The notes: generated by a model not told the origin, from the letters alone. DNA of 20,851 nt from UBA5972 sp002430125 (GCA_937892915.1 CALBIC010000134.1:1-20851), one strand, 5' to 3'. Shown: positions 6,734 to 15,051, numbered from the stretch's first letter. Made by a program: numbers and translations.

Positions 6734-7747
6734 ATGGTTGAGCCTGAAATCCTTGCTGAAGTGTGGCGTGGGCCGTTTCTTGAATCCCAGCACCGCGGAC
6801 ATGCGGTAATTTGTAATGGGACCGGTGATATTGTTGCCAGTTGGGGCGATCCCGATCTGGTGTTTCTGCCGAGATCTTCCAGCAAGATGATTCAGGCCCT
6901 GCCCTTGATTGAAAGTGGCGCTGCCAATCTGCTGGGGCTGACGACAGAACATCTGGCGCTTTCCTGTGCCTCGCATCAAGGGGCAGCGATCCATACCGAT
7001 CGTGTATCAAAGTGGTTGGCCGAACTTGGCTTGACAGATGATGCATTCCGCTGCGGCCAACAGGAACCCAGTGACCGTGTGGCGCGCGATGGACTGATTT
7101 GTGAAGGTAAAGCGCCTTGTCAAATGCACAACAACTGCTCGGGAAAACATACTGGATTTCTGACGGTCACCCGGCACCTGAAGGCAGGCCCGGAATATGT
7201 TGATCCGGCGCATCCGGTGCAATTGGCAGTACGCGAGGCGTTTGAGGACCTGACAGGTATGGCCTCGCCCGGTTACGCGATCGATGGTTGTTCGGCTCCG
7301 AATTTCGCAACCACGCTGCACGGGATGGCGCGGGCCATGGCCAAAATGGCCGCCGGAACAACAGGCAGTGATACACGCAACCTAGCCGCAGCACGGTTGG
7401 TTGCAGCGATGGCACGGCATCCTGAATTGGTGGCGGGCGAAGGTCGTGCCTGCACCGAAATGATGCGGGCGATGGGCGGGCGGGCGTCGATCAAAACCGG
7501 GGCCGAGGCGGTGTTTGTGGCGATCCTGCCGGGGCCAGGATTTGGCATCGCGCTGAAGGTCGAAGACGGCGGCACCCGCGCCGCCGAGGCAGCGGTCGCG
7601 GCTTTGCTGGTACGTTTGGGGGTGGCAAATGCGGCCGATCCGATGATTGCCAAGCGCCTGAACCCAACCCTTCGCAACTGGCGTGGGATTGAAACTGGTT
7701 TCATCAGGGTGACCGACAACATCTGGCAAGACGGACGGGCGATTTAA
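6734..7747 (+). CDS. ansA: L-asparaginase, Rhizobium etli (AnsA / asparaginase II) type
   Basis: 337 residues; hydrolyses L-asparagine to aspartate and ammonia. The family (Pfam Asparaginase_II) is unrelated to E. coli-type asparaginases. The Ser-Lys tandem is present as SSSK (Ser48 and Lys51), the second active-site Ser lies in SCAS (Ser80), and the metal-site residues are in NNCSGKH (Cys135, Lys138) and DGCSAPNF (Cys186). These fall at, or within a few residues of, the numbers reported for the R. etli inducible enzyme. No signal peptide, so cytoplasmic. The ATG at 6734 has GGAG seven bases upstream. Its stop codon overlaps the first arm of the palindrome chain that follows. Confidence 0.92.
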   Translation: MVEPEILAEVWRGPFLESQHRGHAVICNGTGDIVASWGDPDLVFLPRSSSKMIQALPLIESGAANLLGLTTEHLALSCASHQGAAIHTDRVSKWLAELGLTDDAFRCGQQEPSDRVARDGLICEGKAPCQMHNNCSGKHTGFLTVTRHLKAGPEYVDPAHPVQLAVREAFEDLTGMASPGYAIDGCSAPNFATTLHGMARAMAKMAAGTTGSDTRNLAAARLVAAMARHPELVAGEGRACTEMMRAMGGRASIKTGAEAVFVAILPGPGFGIALKVEDGGTRAAEAAVAALLVRLGVANAADPMIAKRLNPTLRNWRGIETGFIRVTDNIWQDGRAI

Positions 7748-8006
7748 CCGCCTCTGAGTGTTATTGATTCGCATGCCCCGGGCGGTTGTCAGTTTTTTCG
7801 TGAAAAAACTGCCGGGCCCAACAAAAACCGACCGCAGGTCGGGCTTTTGGCGGGAGCACTCCGCCCGGCCTTGCCGCGTCCTTAAGGGGGTTCTCCCGCC
7901 TGAAATACGACCTTCGGCCGATTTCAGTTGGGCCCGGCGATTTGCAGGGCAAATCGGAGTGGTGGGTTTCGCCGATGGCGATCGCCGGAGGATTTCCCGC
8001 GAACCC
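7746..8006. repeat. Chain of inverted repeats including a four-way-junction unit
   Basis: The whole gap between ansA and the mscS-like gene is built of adjoining palindromes. In order: AACCGCC/GGCGGTT (7746-7752 with 7781-7787); CAGTTTTTTC/GAAAAAACTG (7790-7799 with 7802-7811); a perfect 12-base outer stem GCCGGGCCCAAC/GTTGGGCCCGGC (7811-7822 with 7927-7938) enclosing three abutting arms; CGATTTGC/GCAAATCG (7938-7945 with 7949-7956); and GGGTT-CGC/GCGAACCC with one bulge (7964-7972 with 7999-8006) enclosing the palindrome GGCGATCGCC (7977-7986). It lies between converging 3' ends, like REP/BIME-type elements, and no ORF in it is credible. Part of it can act as terminator. Family membership and genome copy number cannot be judged from one copy. 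Confidence 0.75.
7823..7848. terminator. Terminator-like hairpin within the palindrome chain
   Basis: CCGACC (7828-7833) pairs with GGTCGG (7837-7842) over a 3-base loop, with AAAAA before and GC-TTTT after it. The T-run follows on the plus strand (serving ansA) and the A-run gives U's on the minus strand (serving the mscS-like gene), so it could act both ways. It is also the first arm of the four-way-junction fold. Confidence 0.55.
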
Positions 8007-8032
8007 TCAGGATATTTGTAACAGAAAGACGC

Positions 8033-9382
8033 TTACTTTGTTGGACTATTTGACTGGTTGAGCAGCACAACATCGCGGCGCGGGAAGGGCAAATCGATTT
8101 TTGCGGCGTGCAGCGCATCCCAAAGCGACAGGAAGACGTCACCGCGTACATTTGTCAGCCCCTTGCTTGGGTCTCGTATCCAGAACCGCAGGATCAAATC
8201 AACCGAGCTGTCGCCAAAGCCAACAATATGACAAACCGGTGGCGGATTCGACATCACTCTGGGCACGCGCTCTGCGGCTGCGGCTGCCAGACGTTTCACT
8301 TCATGCGGATCGCTGTCGTAGCTTACGCCAAAATTGATGTCGAGCCTGACGAGGTCCGAAGAATGCGACCAGTTGACCACGCGGTTGGTAATCAGGTCCT
8401 CATTGGGGATCAGGTATTCTGTACCGTTTCGCGTCAGCACCGAAACATACCGCGCCCCAAGCGAGCTGATCCAGCCAAACGTATCCCCCAGCGAAATCAC
8501 GTCGCCGGGTTTGATCGATTTATCAAGTAAAAGGATAATGCCGGAAACAAGGTTTGAAACGACCTTCTGCAAACCAAAGCCAAGGCCAAGCCCGATCGCG
8601 CCCGACAGCACCGTCAGACTGGTCATGTCAAAGCCAACCGATTGCAATCCGATGGTCACCGCGATGGAATAAAGCAGCAGTTGCAGCGCCTTGATCGACA
8701 GAACCTTCATCGAGGGCGAGATATCTTCGTTCGCATTAATCCTTGTGGCCGCCAGCGAACTCAGGGCGCGGGCGGCCACAATCGCCGCAATAATGGTAAC
8801 GCCCGCTTTCAACACCATCAGGGCGGATAAATGCACATCGCCAATATCAATCGCAATCCTGTTCAACAGATCAGATACGGCATCAGTCAGGTTGATGATG
8901 TTGAGGGTCACGAAAATCCACGCCCCCCAGCGCACAATACGCCGGGCGGAGCGATTGCGGATTAGTCTTGAAGCAAAGGACACAAACAACCACGCCGTTG
9001 CCAGTTCACCGACCAGCCCAATCAAATAGCGCCGCGACGGAAAAGCCGTGAGTTGGCTGATCAGCAGGAACATCAACCAAAGCGCCACAACAAAGCTGAT
9101 CGAACGGATTCGCTGATTGATCAGCACCAGCACCCTCAGCTGCCATTTCGGCCGGTTCTCAAGGCTGCGCATCCAGTCGTTCATCCGACCAGTCAGCAGC
9201 AGCGATGCCAATTGCGCAAAGCCCATACAAGCAACGATTATGGCGACCTGATAAAGTCGCCACGGCTGCACCAAGCCGTAAATGAAATTGCCAAACTGCC
9301 GCTGGAGCAGTTGCAGTTGCTGGTAGGTCTCTGGGTCGAGAATGGATTCCAATGGATGCTCCGTTTTAGGCCACAGTGGCAC
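8033..9382 (-). CDS. MscS-family mechanosensitive ion channel
   Basis: 449 residues. About six hydrophobic segments (near 45-66, 86-110, 118-140, 150-170, 184-206 and 226-250) precede the conserved MscS pore helix and beta domain: SLTVLSGAIGLGLGFGLQ, then VSNLVSGIILLLDKSIKPGD (about 275-300), NGTEYLIPNEDLI and NRVVNWSHS. A cytoplasmic C-terminal domain follows (VRLDINFGVSYDSDP to the end). Such channels open under membrane tension to release solutes on osmotic downshock. The start is uncertain: the longest frame begins with GTG at 9382 and has no good ribosome site, while an in-frame TTG at 9352 (residue 11) has GGAG six bases upstream. It lies 60 bases behind the small membrane-protein gene and is probably co-transcribed. 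Its 3' end meets the palindrome chain. Confidence 0.92.
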   Translation of the reverse strand: MPLWPKTEHPLESILDPETYQQLQLLQRQFGNFIYGLVQPWRLYQVAIIVACMGFAQLASLLLTGRMNDWMRSLENRPKWQLRVLVLINQRIRSISFVVALWLMFLLISQLTAFPSRRYLIGLVGELATAWLFVSFASRLIRNRSARRIVRWGAWIFVTLNIINLTDAVSDLLNRIAIDIGDVHLSALMVLKAGVTIIAAIVAARALSSLAATRINANEDISPSMKVLSIKALQLLLYSIAVTIGLQSVGFDMTSLTVLSGAIGLGLGFGLQKVVSNLVSGIILLLDKSIKPGDVISLGDTFGWISSLGARYVSVLTRNGTEYLIPNEDLITNRVVNWSHSSDLVRLDINFGVSYDSDPHEVKRLAAAAAERVPRVMSNPPPVCHIVGFGDSSVDLILRFWIRDPSKGLTNVRGDVFLSLWDALHAAKIDLPFPRRDVVLLNQSNSPTK

Positions 9383-9442
9383 AGCTATGTTTGAACAGAC
9401 AAGTGTTGCGGTAATCTCGCTGCGTTTAAAAGGGGTCGGGAA

Positions 9443-9697
9443 TTATGGAACATTCAGCCAAAGATAATAGGCTGGAAGCAATAAAGTCAGCACCAGCGCG
9501 AGTCGCAGCCATTTACCCGACAACGCCAGAATAAACGGTGGCGCCAGCAGAATAATGGCAAGGACAAGGGTGACGATTGCAACCAATGGGGCCGCCGCCT
9601 CGTCCGCACGACTGAGGTCTTGGTTCAGCATAAAGAAAACTCCAACCAACACGGCGACCAACTGAAGACTGCAAATCGTCAAGATCAACTTACGCAT
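9443..9697 (-). CDS. Small membrane protein, unknown
   Basis: 84 residues, almost entirely hydrophobic: segments at about 3-23, 36-60 and 64-82, joined by a short charged loop (NQDLSRADEAAAP). No family recognised. The ATG at 9697 has GAGGTGA at the ideal distance, so expression is likely. It precedes the MscS-type channel gene on the same strand and may be in its operon. A partner or modulator role for the channel is only a guess from position. Confidence 0.72.
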   Translation of the reverse strand: MRKLILTICSLQLVAVLVGVFFMLNQDLSRADEAAAPLVAIVTLVLAIILLAPPFILALSGKWLRLALVLTLLLPAYYLWLNVP

Positions 9698-9939
9698 GGA
9701 TCACCTCGCTGATGAGTAGAGCGCAGTCTAACCCAATATCGGCCATTGATAAGCCTGTTCCTGCCTCTTGCGGGCAGATGGCCATGGGGATATGTCGTTG
9801 TTATGCAAAACGGGTTCAGAATGGATGACCGCTCGCGCCTGCCCTGGAGGTTCCATGGGCTTATGCTGAGGCTTGTTGCCGGGCGGATGGCACTGTAAAC
9901 CAGCCGACAATTCACGCCATTCTTTAGCGGGGGGATAAA

Positions 9940-11346
9940 ATGACCGCTCCAAAAACACTGTATGATAAAATCTGGAACGCGCATATTGCGCATGAAGATG
10001 CCGACGGCACCTGCCTTTTGTATATCGACCGGCATCTGGTACACGAAGTGACCAGTCCGCAGGCCTTTGAAGGGTTGCGCCTGTCGGGCCGCAAGGTTCG
10101 TGCGCCGGAAAAAACCATCGCGGTACCGGATCACAACGTGCCAACGACACTTGATCGTGCCTCAGGCGTGATCGAGAACGAGGAAAGCCGCATTCAGGTT
10201 GAAGCCTTGGATAAGAACGCCAGGGATTTCGGCGTTGTCTATTATCCGGTGTCAGATGTTCGCCAAGGGATCGTGCATATCGTCGGCCCGGAACAGGGTT
10301 GGACATTGCCCGGCATGACCGTCGTTTGCGGTGACAGCCACACAGCGACGCATGGCGCGTTTGGCGCTTTGGCGCATGGGATCGGCACCAGCGAAGTTGA
10401 ACATGTTCTGGCAACACAAACGCTGATCCAGAAGAAATCGAAAAACATGAAGGTGGAAATCACCGGCAAGCTGCTCCCCGGCGTGACCGCCAAGGATATT
10501 ACGCTTTCGGTGATCGGCGCGACCGGAACTGCCGGCGGCACTGGTTACGTGATTGAATATTGCGGCGAAGCGATCCGCGATTTGAGCATGGAAGGCCGGA
10601 TGACGGTCTGCAACATGGCCATCGAAGGTGGCGCACGCGCCGGCCTGATCGCGCCGGATGAAAAGACGTTTCAGTATGTGATGGGTCGCCCGCATGCACC
10701 GAAAGGTGGCGCTTGGGAACTGGCATTGGCCTATTGGAAAACGCTGTTCACCGACGCTGACGCACGTTTTGACAAGGTTCTGACCCTGAAAGGCGAAGAT
10801 ATCGCGCCGGTAGTCACATGGGGCACCTCGCCCGAGGACGTTTTGCCGATCACCTCAACCGTGCCCAGCCCTGATGATTTCGAGGGTGGCAAGGTCGAGG
10901 CAGTGAAGCGCTCGCTGGAATATATGGGCCTGACACCGGGCCAGAAACTGACCGATATCAAGATTGATACGGTGTTTATCGGCTCGTGCACCAATGGCCG
11001 GATCGAAGATTTGCGCGCAGCCGCTGCCGTGCTGAAAGGCAAGAAGATCAAGGACGGCATGCGGGCGATGGTCGTTCCCGGATCAGGTCTTGTGCGCGCA
11101 CAGGCCGAGGAGGAAGGTCTGGCGCAGATATTTCTGGATGCCGGTTTTGAATGGCGGCTTGCGGGTTGTTCGATGTGTCTGGCGATGAACCCTGACCAGT
11201 TGCAGCCAGGCGAACGCTGTGCAGCCACATCAAACCGCAACTTTGAAGGCCGTCAGGGCCGTGGTGGACGCACACATTTGTTAAGCCCCGCAATGGCAGC
11301 AGCGGCGGCCATCACCGGGCATCTGACCGACATTCGTGATTTCTGA
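9940..11346 (+). CDS. leuC: 3-isopropylmalate dehydratase large subunit
   Basis: 468 residues, standard length. With LeuD it isomerises 2-isopropylmalate to 3-isopropylmalate, the second committed step of leucine synthesis. [4Fe-4S] ligands: Cys350 (IGSCTNGR), Cys410 and Cys413 (AGCSMC). Other signatures: PDHNVPTT (63-70), GDSHTATHGAFGALAHGIGTSE (131-152) and FEGRQGRGGRTHL. AGCGGGGGG lies just upstream of the ATG at 9940. The 242 bases before it contain a possible 25-codon leader-like ORF at 9792-9869, but it is not rich enough in leucine codons to claim attenuation. Directly followed by leuD. Confidence 0.98.
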   Translation: MTAPKTLYDKIWNAHIAHEDADGTCLLYIDRHLVHEVTSPQAFEGLRLSGRKVRAPEKTIAVPDHNVPTTLDRASGVIENEESRIQVEALDKNARDFGVVYYPVSDVRQGIVHIVGPEQGWTLPGMTVVCGDSHTATHGAFGALAHGIGTSEVEHVLATQTLIQKKSKNMKVEITGKLLPGVTAKDITLSVIGATGTAGGTGYVIEYCGEAIRDLSMEGRMTVCNMAIEGGARAGLIAPDEKTFQYVMGRPHAPKGGAWELALAYWKTLFTDADARFDKVLTLKGEDIAPVVTWGTSPEDVLPITSTVPSPDDFEGGKVEAVKRSLEYMGLTPGQKLTDIKIDTVFIGSCTNGRIEDLRAAAAVLKGKKIKDGMRAMVVPGSGLVRAQAEEEGLAQIFLDAGFEWRLAGCSMCLAMNPDQLQPGERCAATSNRNFEGRQGRGGRTHLLSPAMAAAAAITGHLTDIRDF

Positions 11347-11357
11347 GGAGCGATACC

Positions 11358-11963
11358 ATGGACAAGTTCACCACACTTTCAGGCATTGCTGCCCCTATGC
11401 CGCTGGTCAATATCGACACGGATATGATCATCCCGAAGAATTTCCTTAAGACAATCAAGCGCTCGGGGCTTGGCGTTAATCTGTTTGATGAAATGCGGTA
11501 CAATCTGGATGGCAGCGAAAAGCCGGATTTCGTTCTGAATAAACCCGCCTACCGCAATGCTGAAATCATCGTTGCCGGGGAAAATTTTGGCTGTGGTTCC
11601 AGCCGCGAACACGCGCCGTGGGCCTTGTTGGATTTTGGTATTCGGTGCGTAATATCAACGTCTTATGCCGATATCTTCTATAACAACTGCTTCAAGAACG
11701 GCATCCTGCCAATTGTTCTGACCAAAGAACAGGTCGATAAACTGATGGAAGATGCCGAGCGCGGCGCAAATGCGCGGATCACTGTCGATCTTGAGGCGCA
11801 GACAGTTTCCGCGTCGGACGGAACAACTTTTGCGTTCGAGGTTGATCCCTTCAAAAAGCACTGCATGTTGAACGGGCTTGATGATATTGGCCTGACAATG
11901 GAAAAATCTGCGGCGATTGACACCTTTGAAGCACAGTATCAGGCGCAAAATCCCTGGTCCTGA
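11358..11963 (+). CDS. leuD: 3-isopropylmalate dehydratase small subunit
   Basis: 201 residues, standard length for LeuD, which completes the active site of the LeuC iron-sulfur enzyme. Motifs: NIDTDMIIPKNFLK (18-31), AGENFGCGSSREHAPWAL (73-90) and FYNNCFKNGILPI. It starts 11 bases after the leuC stop, and the ribosome site GAGGAG overlaps that stop codon, so translation is likely coupled. A strong terminator follows at 11982, so the downstream genes are not simply an extension of this operon. Confidence 0.98.
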   Translation: MDKFTTLSGIAAPMPLVNIDTDMIIPKNFLKTIKRSGLGVNLFDEMRYNLDGSEKPDFVLNKPAYRNAEIIVAGENFGCGSSREHAPWALLDFGIRCVISTSYADIFYNNCFKNGILPIVLTKEQVDKLMEDAERGANARITVDLEAQTVSASDGTTFAFEVDPFKKHCMLNGLDDIGLTMEKSAAIDTFEAQYQAQNPWS

Positions 11964-11981
11964 GGTCAGGCGAACACAACC

Positions 11982-12016
11982 TATAGCCCCTGAATTGACA
12001 TCCGGGGCTATATTTT
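11982..12016 (+). terminator. Rho-independent terminator after leuCD
   Basis: TATAGCCCC (11982-11990) pairs perfectly with GGGGCTATA (12004-12012) over a 13-base loop, followed by TTTT. It starts 18 bases after the leuD stop. Confidence 0.85.
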
Positions 12017-12217
12017 CCCGAATGATGCAATCGGGAAACACTTTAAATCCAAAAAACCAAAAAGAATCTTTACGACACATCAAGGGGTTGACGGATTCTG
12101 CCCAATCAAGGCAAGATTAAGGCGAAATTGAGGCAGCTCCCCACAGGCAGGGGAGGATCAAATTGGAACAGAATTCGGCATCGTATCGGGTTCGGCCATA
12201 TTGAAGGTAGAAAAGCA

Positions 12218-13054
12218 GTGGCTTCACAGCTATTTGGGGCGAGTGTTCGCGCGTTATTGGTGGCGTTGCTTATTGCAATGCCGTCGATGATTATGCCCGG
12301 CGTCCAAAAAGACACGCAGGATCTGGCGATGTTGTTCGCGCTGGTTGGCGGTGCGATCACGATGTTTGAATATGGATCGTCGCATCCCGGACTGATCGAA
12401 TTCCGCTTTGCCCCGCCTTACAATCGTATCCGGTTTATGTCGCTGTTTTTGACTATCCTGCTGGTCGCGCTGATGTTTCGCGGTGAATTTGGCGGTGACT
12501 CGATAACGCAGAAGGTGTTTTATATCGGTTACGTAATCGGTGTTGGCATGGATTTCCCGTTCAGCCCGGTTCGCCTGTTCACCCACCTTTTGACACATGG
12601 CGGCACATCGCAGAATGTCGAAATCGTCAGATCTGCGGCTGGTCTTGGATATGTGATCTCACTGCTGTCTTTGGCAGTTTTCGCCGTATTGATGCACGTG
12701 AAAGAATGGCCGTTGGGTAATGGGCCGTTCAATCTGTGGGTTAACCTGCCGATTTTCGACCCGACTTCAACCTCAGATGTCGAAGATCGTTTGGCGCGCG
12801 ACGCTCGTTTTAACATTATCTTTGGATTTACGCTGCCATTCCTGTTGCCATCGGTCGCAAGCGTCTCATCGGGATATTACCAGTTTGATGCGGTGAACAA
12901 CAATCAGACCTTGATCTGGGCGGTGGCAATATGGGCGTTCTTACCGGCAAGTCTGTTTATGCGCGGGATGGCCATGGGCAAAATCGCGCAATTGATCCGG
13001 CGCAAGCGCGAACGCTTACTGGCACCGCGTACCATGGATTATGCGCAGGCCTGA
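12218..13054 (+). CDS. Conserved polytopic membrane protein, unknown function
   Basis: 278 residues with about six or seven membrane segments (near 10-27, 36-51, 71-88, 99-112, 142-160, 198-217, 231-250) and a basic C-terminal tail (RRKRERLL). From memory, similar proteins occur in Rhodobacterales next to an endonuclease/exonuclease/phosphatase-family gene near leu genes; no function is known to me. I chose GTG at 12218, because MASQLFGASVRALL begins just before the first membrane segment and GAAGG lies about ten bases upstream; an in-frame ATG at 12128 would add 30 residues that look non-coding. A weak promoter, TTGACG at 12088 with CAAGAT 18 bases on, precedes it. Its 3' end overlaps the next gene. 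Confidence 0.7.
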   Translation: MASQLFGASVRALLVALLIAMPSMIMPGVQKDTQDLAMLFALVGGAITMFEYGSSHPGLIEFRFAPPYNRIRFMSLFLTILLVALMFRGEFGGDSITQKVFYIGYVIGVGMDFPFSPVRLFTHLLTHGGTSQNVEIVRSAAGLGYVISLLSLAVFAVLMHVKEWPLGNGPFNLWVNLPIFDPTSTSDVEDRLARDARFNIIFGFTLPFLLPSVASVSSGYYQFDAVNNNQTLIWAVAIWAFLPASLFMRGMAMGKIAQLIRRKRERLLAPRTMDYAQA

Positions 13055-14157
13055 TTTGGGTTCTATGCTGTGGCAGCGCGTCCGCTGACGCGATTCGTGT
13101 GGCGACGTTTAATGTCTCTCTTGGCCGAGACGGCCCCGGATTACTGGAGCGCGACCTTGCCAAAGGCGACGATCCGCAAATCAAAACTGTGCTTGCCATC
13201 ATAAACACAGTGCGCCCGGATATCCTGCTGTTGAATGATTTTGATTACGATTATGGCAGTGTTGCCCTTGGCTTGCTTGCAGCACAGTTGGAGCAATCCG
13301 GCCTGCGATATGCCCATAAGTTTGCGCTGCGACCGAATTCTGGCATGATGACAACACTCGACCTGGATGGTGACCATCGAACTTTTGGGCCGGGTGACGC
13401 GCAAGGTTTTGGGGATTTTGCCGGATCACAAGGCATGGCGATCCTGTCGCGTTTCCCGGTTCTAACGACCGAGGTGCGGGATTTTTCAGCGTTATTGTGG
13501 AAAGACCTGCCGGGTGCCAAACTACCACGGCAGTTCGACAAACCATTTCCATCAGACACCGCACAGGCACAGCAACGTTTGTCTTCAAAAGGACATTGGG
13601 ATGTGCCTGTGGAACTGCCGGACGGCAGCGTTCTCCATCTTCTTGCATCGCATCCCACTCCGCCGGTTTTCGATGGGCCCGAGGACAGGAACGGTTTGCG
13701 GAACCGCGATGAAATCAGATTTTGGTCGCTCTATCTGGACGGTGCAGCACTTGCCGGGTTTGATGCCCGTGCGCCTGCGTCTTTTGTTATCCTAGGCGAT
13801 CTCAATGCTGATCCGAATGACGGCGAAGGGTCACATTCCGCGATAAGCAACTTATTGGCGCATCGCTTGGTGCAGGACCCGTTGCCAGTCAGCCGCGGCG
13901 GGGTCGATGCCAGCCAACGCCAAGCTGGCCAAAACCAAAAGCATACCACAGACCCGTCACTTGACACTGTCGACTGGGATGAATCCCGGACGCCGGGCAA
14001 TATGCGTGTCGATTACGTTTTGCCATCTTCTGATCTGACCGTATCCGGCGCAGGCGTATTTTGGCCCGCGCCGGATCAAGAGCGGTTTGAACTGGTTGGA
14101 TCAGACGGCCAGACGGGAAGCCACCACCGTCTTGTCTGGGTTGATATTGAACGGTAA
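12931..14157 (+). CDS. Secreted endonuclease/exonuclease/phosphatase-fold protein
   Basis: Up to 408 residues. The EEP fold is clear: RVATFNVSL (Asn61), PDILLLNDFDYD, ILGDLNADPNDG (Asp290, Asn292), RVDYVLPSS (Asp361) and GSHHRLVWVD (His398/399). The usual catalytic Glu after the third strand (QE in DNase I relatives) reads Asn-Asp (102-103), so activity may be altered; substrate is unknown (phosphodiester or phosphomonoester). A hydrophobic stretch before ADAIRVATFN (GLCAGLIWVLCCGSASA) looks like a signal peptide. The start is a problem: the only ATG/GTG/TTG in frame before the domain is ATG 12931, giving a 124-base overlap with the membrane-protein gene and an over-long signal region; CTG at 13051 would make the signal too short. 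Its 3' end overlaps the converging SDR gene by 57 bases. Confidence 0.82.
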   Translation: MGVLTGKSVYARDGHGQNRAIDPAQARTLTGTAYHGLCAGLIWVLCCGSASADAIRVATFNVSLGRDGPGLLERDLAKGDDPQIKTVLAIINTVRPDILLLNDFDYDYGSVALGLLAAQLEQSGLRYAHKFALRPNSGMMTTLDLDGDHRTFGPGDAQGFGDFAGSQGMAILSRFPVLTTEVRDFSALLWKDLPGAKLPRQFDKPFPSDTAQAQQRLSSKGHWDVPVELPDGSVLHLLASHPTPPVFDGPEDRNGLRNRDEIRFWSLYLDGAALAGFDARAPASFVILGDLNADPNDGEGSHSAISNLLAHRLVQDPLPVSRGGVDASQRQAGQNQKHTTDPSLDTVDWDESRTPGNMRVDYVLPSSDLTVSGAGVFWPAPDQERFELVGSDGQTGSHHRLVWVDIER

Positions 14158-15012
14158 CGAGTTGGCGATAGCTTGCTGCGGCGTGGTGAATTCAAAATCC
14201 GGCAACAGCGCGCGCAACTTTTCACCTGACAGTTCATGCGGCGTATTCCATAGATAACGCATTTCATTAAGTTCGCGGGCTAGTTCCCAGAAAGGGCTGG
14301 ATATTTTCAGCAACCACCAGGGAAAATTCTTTACTTTCACAGGCTTGTGCAGAAAGTTCTGCACAATGGCCCGGATGTCATCGGCTGACATTGTTTGCCC
14401 TGGAAATGGGATATCCTCGTAACGGTTCAAGCTGTCCCGCTTTTTGGCCAGCGCCAGTGCCGCCCGAGCGAAATCGGGGGTGTAACACCATGAATGTGGG
14501 ATATCGGTACGACCCGGATACGCCATTTTGCCTTTGGCCAGATCCTTGAACAAAACGATCCGCATCATGGTTTCCGACGAGTCAGGATCAATAATGTCGC
14601 CGGCCCGCAGGTTAATTGTCTGAACGCCATCCTTCGCTGCCGCCCGATACGCCGCTTCCATCTGCTTGCGGATTTCGCCTTTGCGGCTGTTTGGCTGATG
14701 CGGCGTGTTCTCGTCCCAAACACCGGGCCTGTCGCCAAAGGGATAAACGTTGCCCGGCAGGATCACCGTCGCGCCGCTTACTTTGGCCGCAGCGATCACG
14801 TCTTTGGTGATCTGCGGGATAATTTCGTCCCAGTTGTGGTAGTTCGGCGGATTCAAACCGTTGACGATTACATCAGCGCCCATAGCGGCCTGGGTCATGT
14901 CCTGGGATTTGCGGTCAAACCGCCGCACGGTCCAACCGGCAGCAGCAAATGTTTTTGCGCATTGACCGCCAAATTTGCCGCCCGCGCCAAGAATAAGTAC
15001 AGTGTTTGTCAT
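14101..15012 (-). CDS. Atypical NAD(P)-binding SDR / epimerase-like protein
   Basis: 303 residues with an N-terminal Rossmann fold (VLILGAGGKFG, glycine motif at 9-15), then DVIVNGLNPPNYHNWDE, VILPGNVYPFGDRPG and NLRAGDIIDP, typical of extended NAD-dependent epimerase/dehydratase-like proteins. The classical catalytic YxxxK is not evident (the nearest, YRAAAK, has wrong spacing), so it may be a reductase of unusual type or a nucleotide-binding sensor. The ATG at 15012 has AAAGGG upstream. It is divergent from a LysR regulator gene about 100 bases away, the usual layout for a regulator and its target. Substrate unknown. Confidence 0.83.
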   Translation of the reverse strand: MTNTVLILGAGGKFGGQCAKTFAAAGWTVRRFDRKSQDMTQAAMGADVIVNGLNPPNYHNWDEIIPQITKDVIAAAKVSGATVILPGNVYPFGDRPGVWDENTPHQPNSRKGEIRKQMEAAYRAAAKDGVQTINLRAGDIIDPDSSETMMRIVLFKDLAKGKMAYPGRTDIPHSWCYTPDFARAALALAKKRDSLNRYEDIPFPGQTMSADDIRAIVQNFLHKPVKVKNFPWWLLKISSPFWELARELNEMRYLWNTPHELSGEKLRALLPDFEFTTPQQAIANSLPFNINPDKTVVASRLAV

Positions 15013-15051
15013 TTTGATACCCTTTCGTTTCGATCTGGTTTCAATCTACAC

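Noticed and set aside
7811..7938. tRNA or tmRNA gene because of the cloverleaf shape
   Set aside because: Arm lengths, missing T-loop and anticodon signatures and the 12-base closing stem do not fit tRNA or tmRNA.
9792..9869. A 25-codon ORF upstream of leuC as a leucine attenuator leader peptide
   Set aside because: Only three leucine codons and no run of them, a poor ribosome distance, and no clear terminator/antiterminator pair before leuC.
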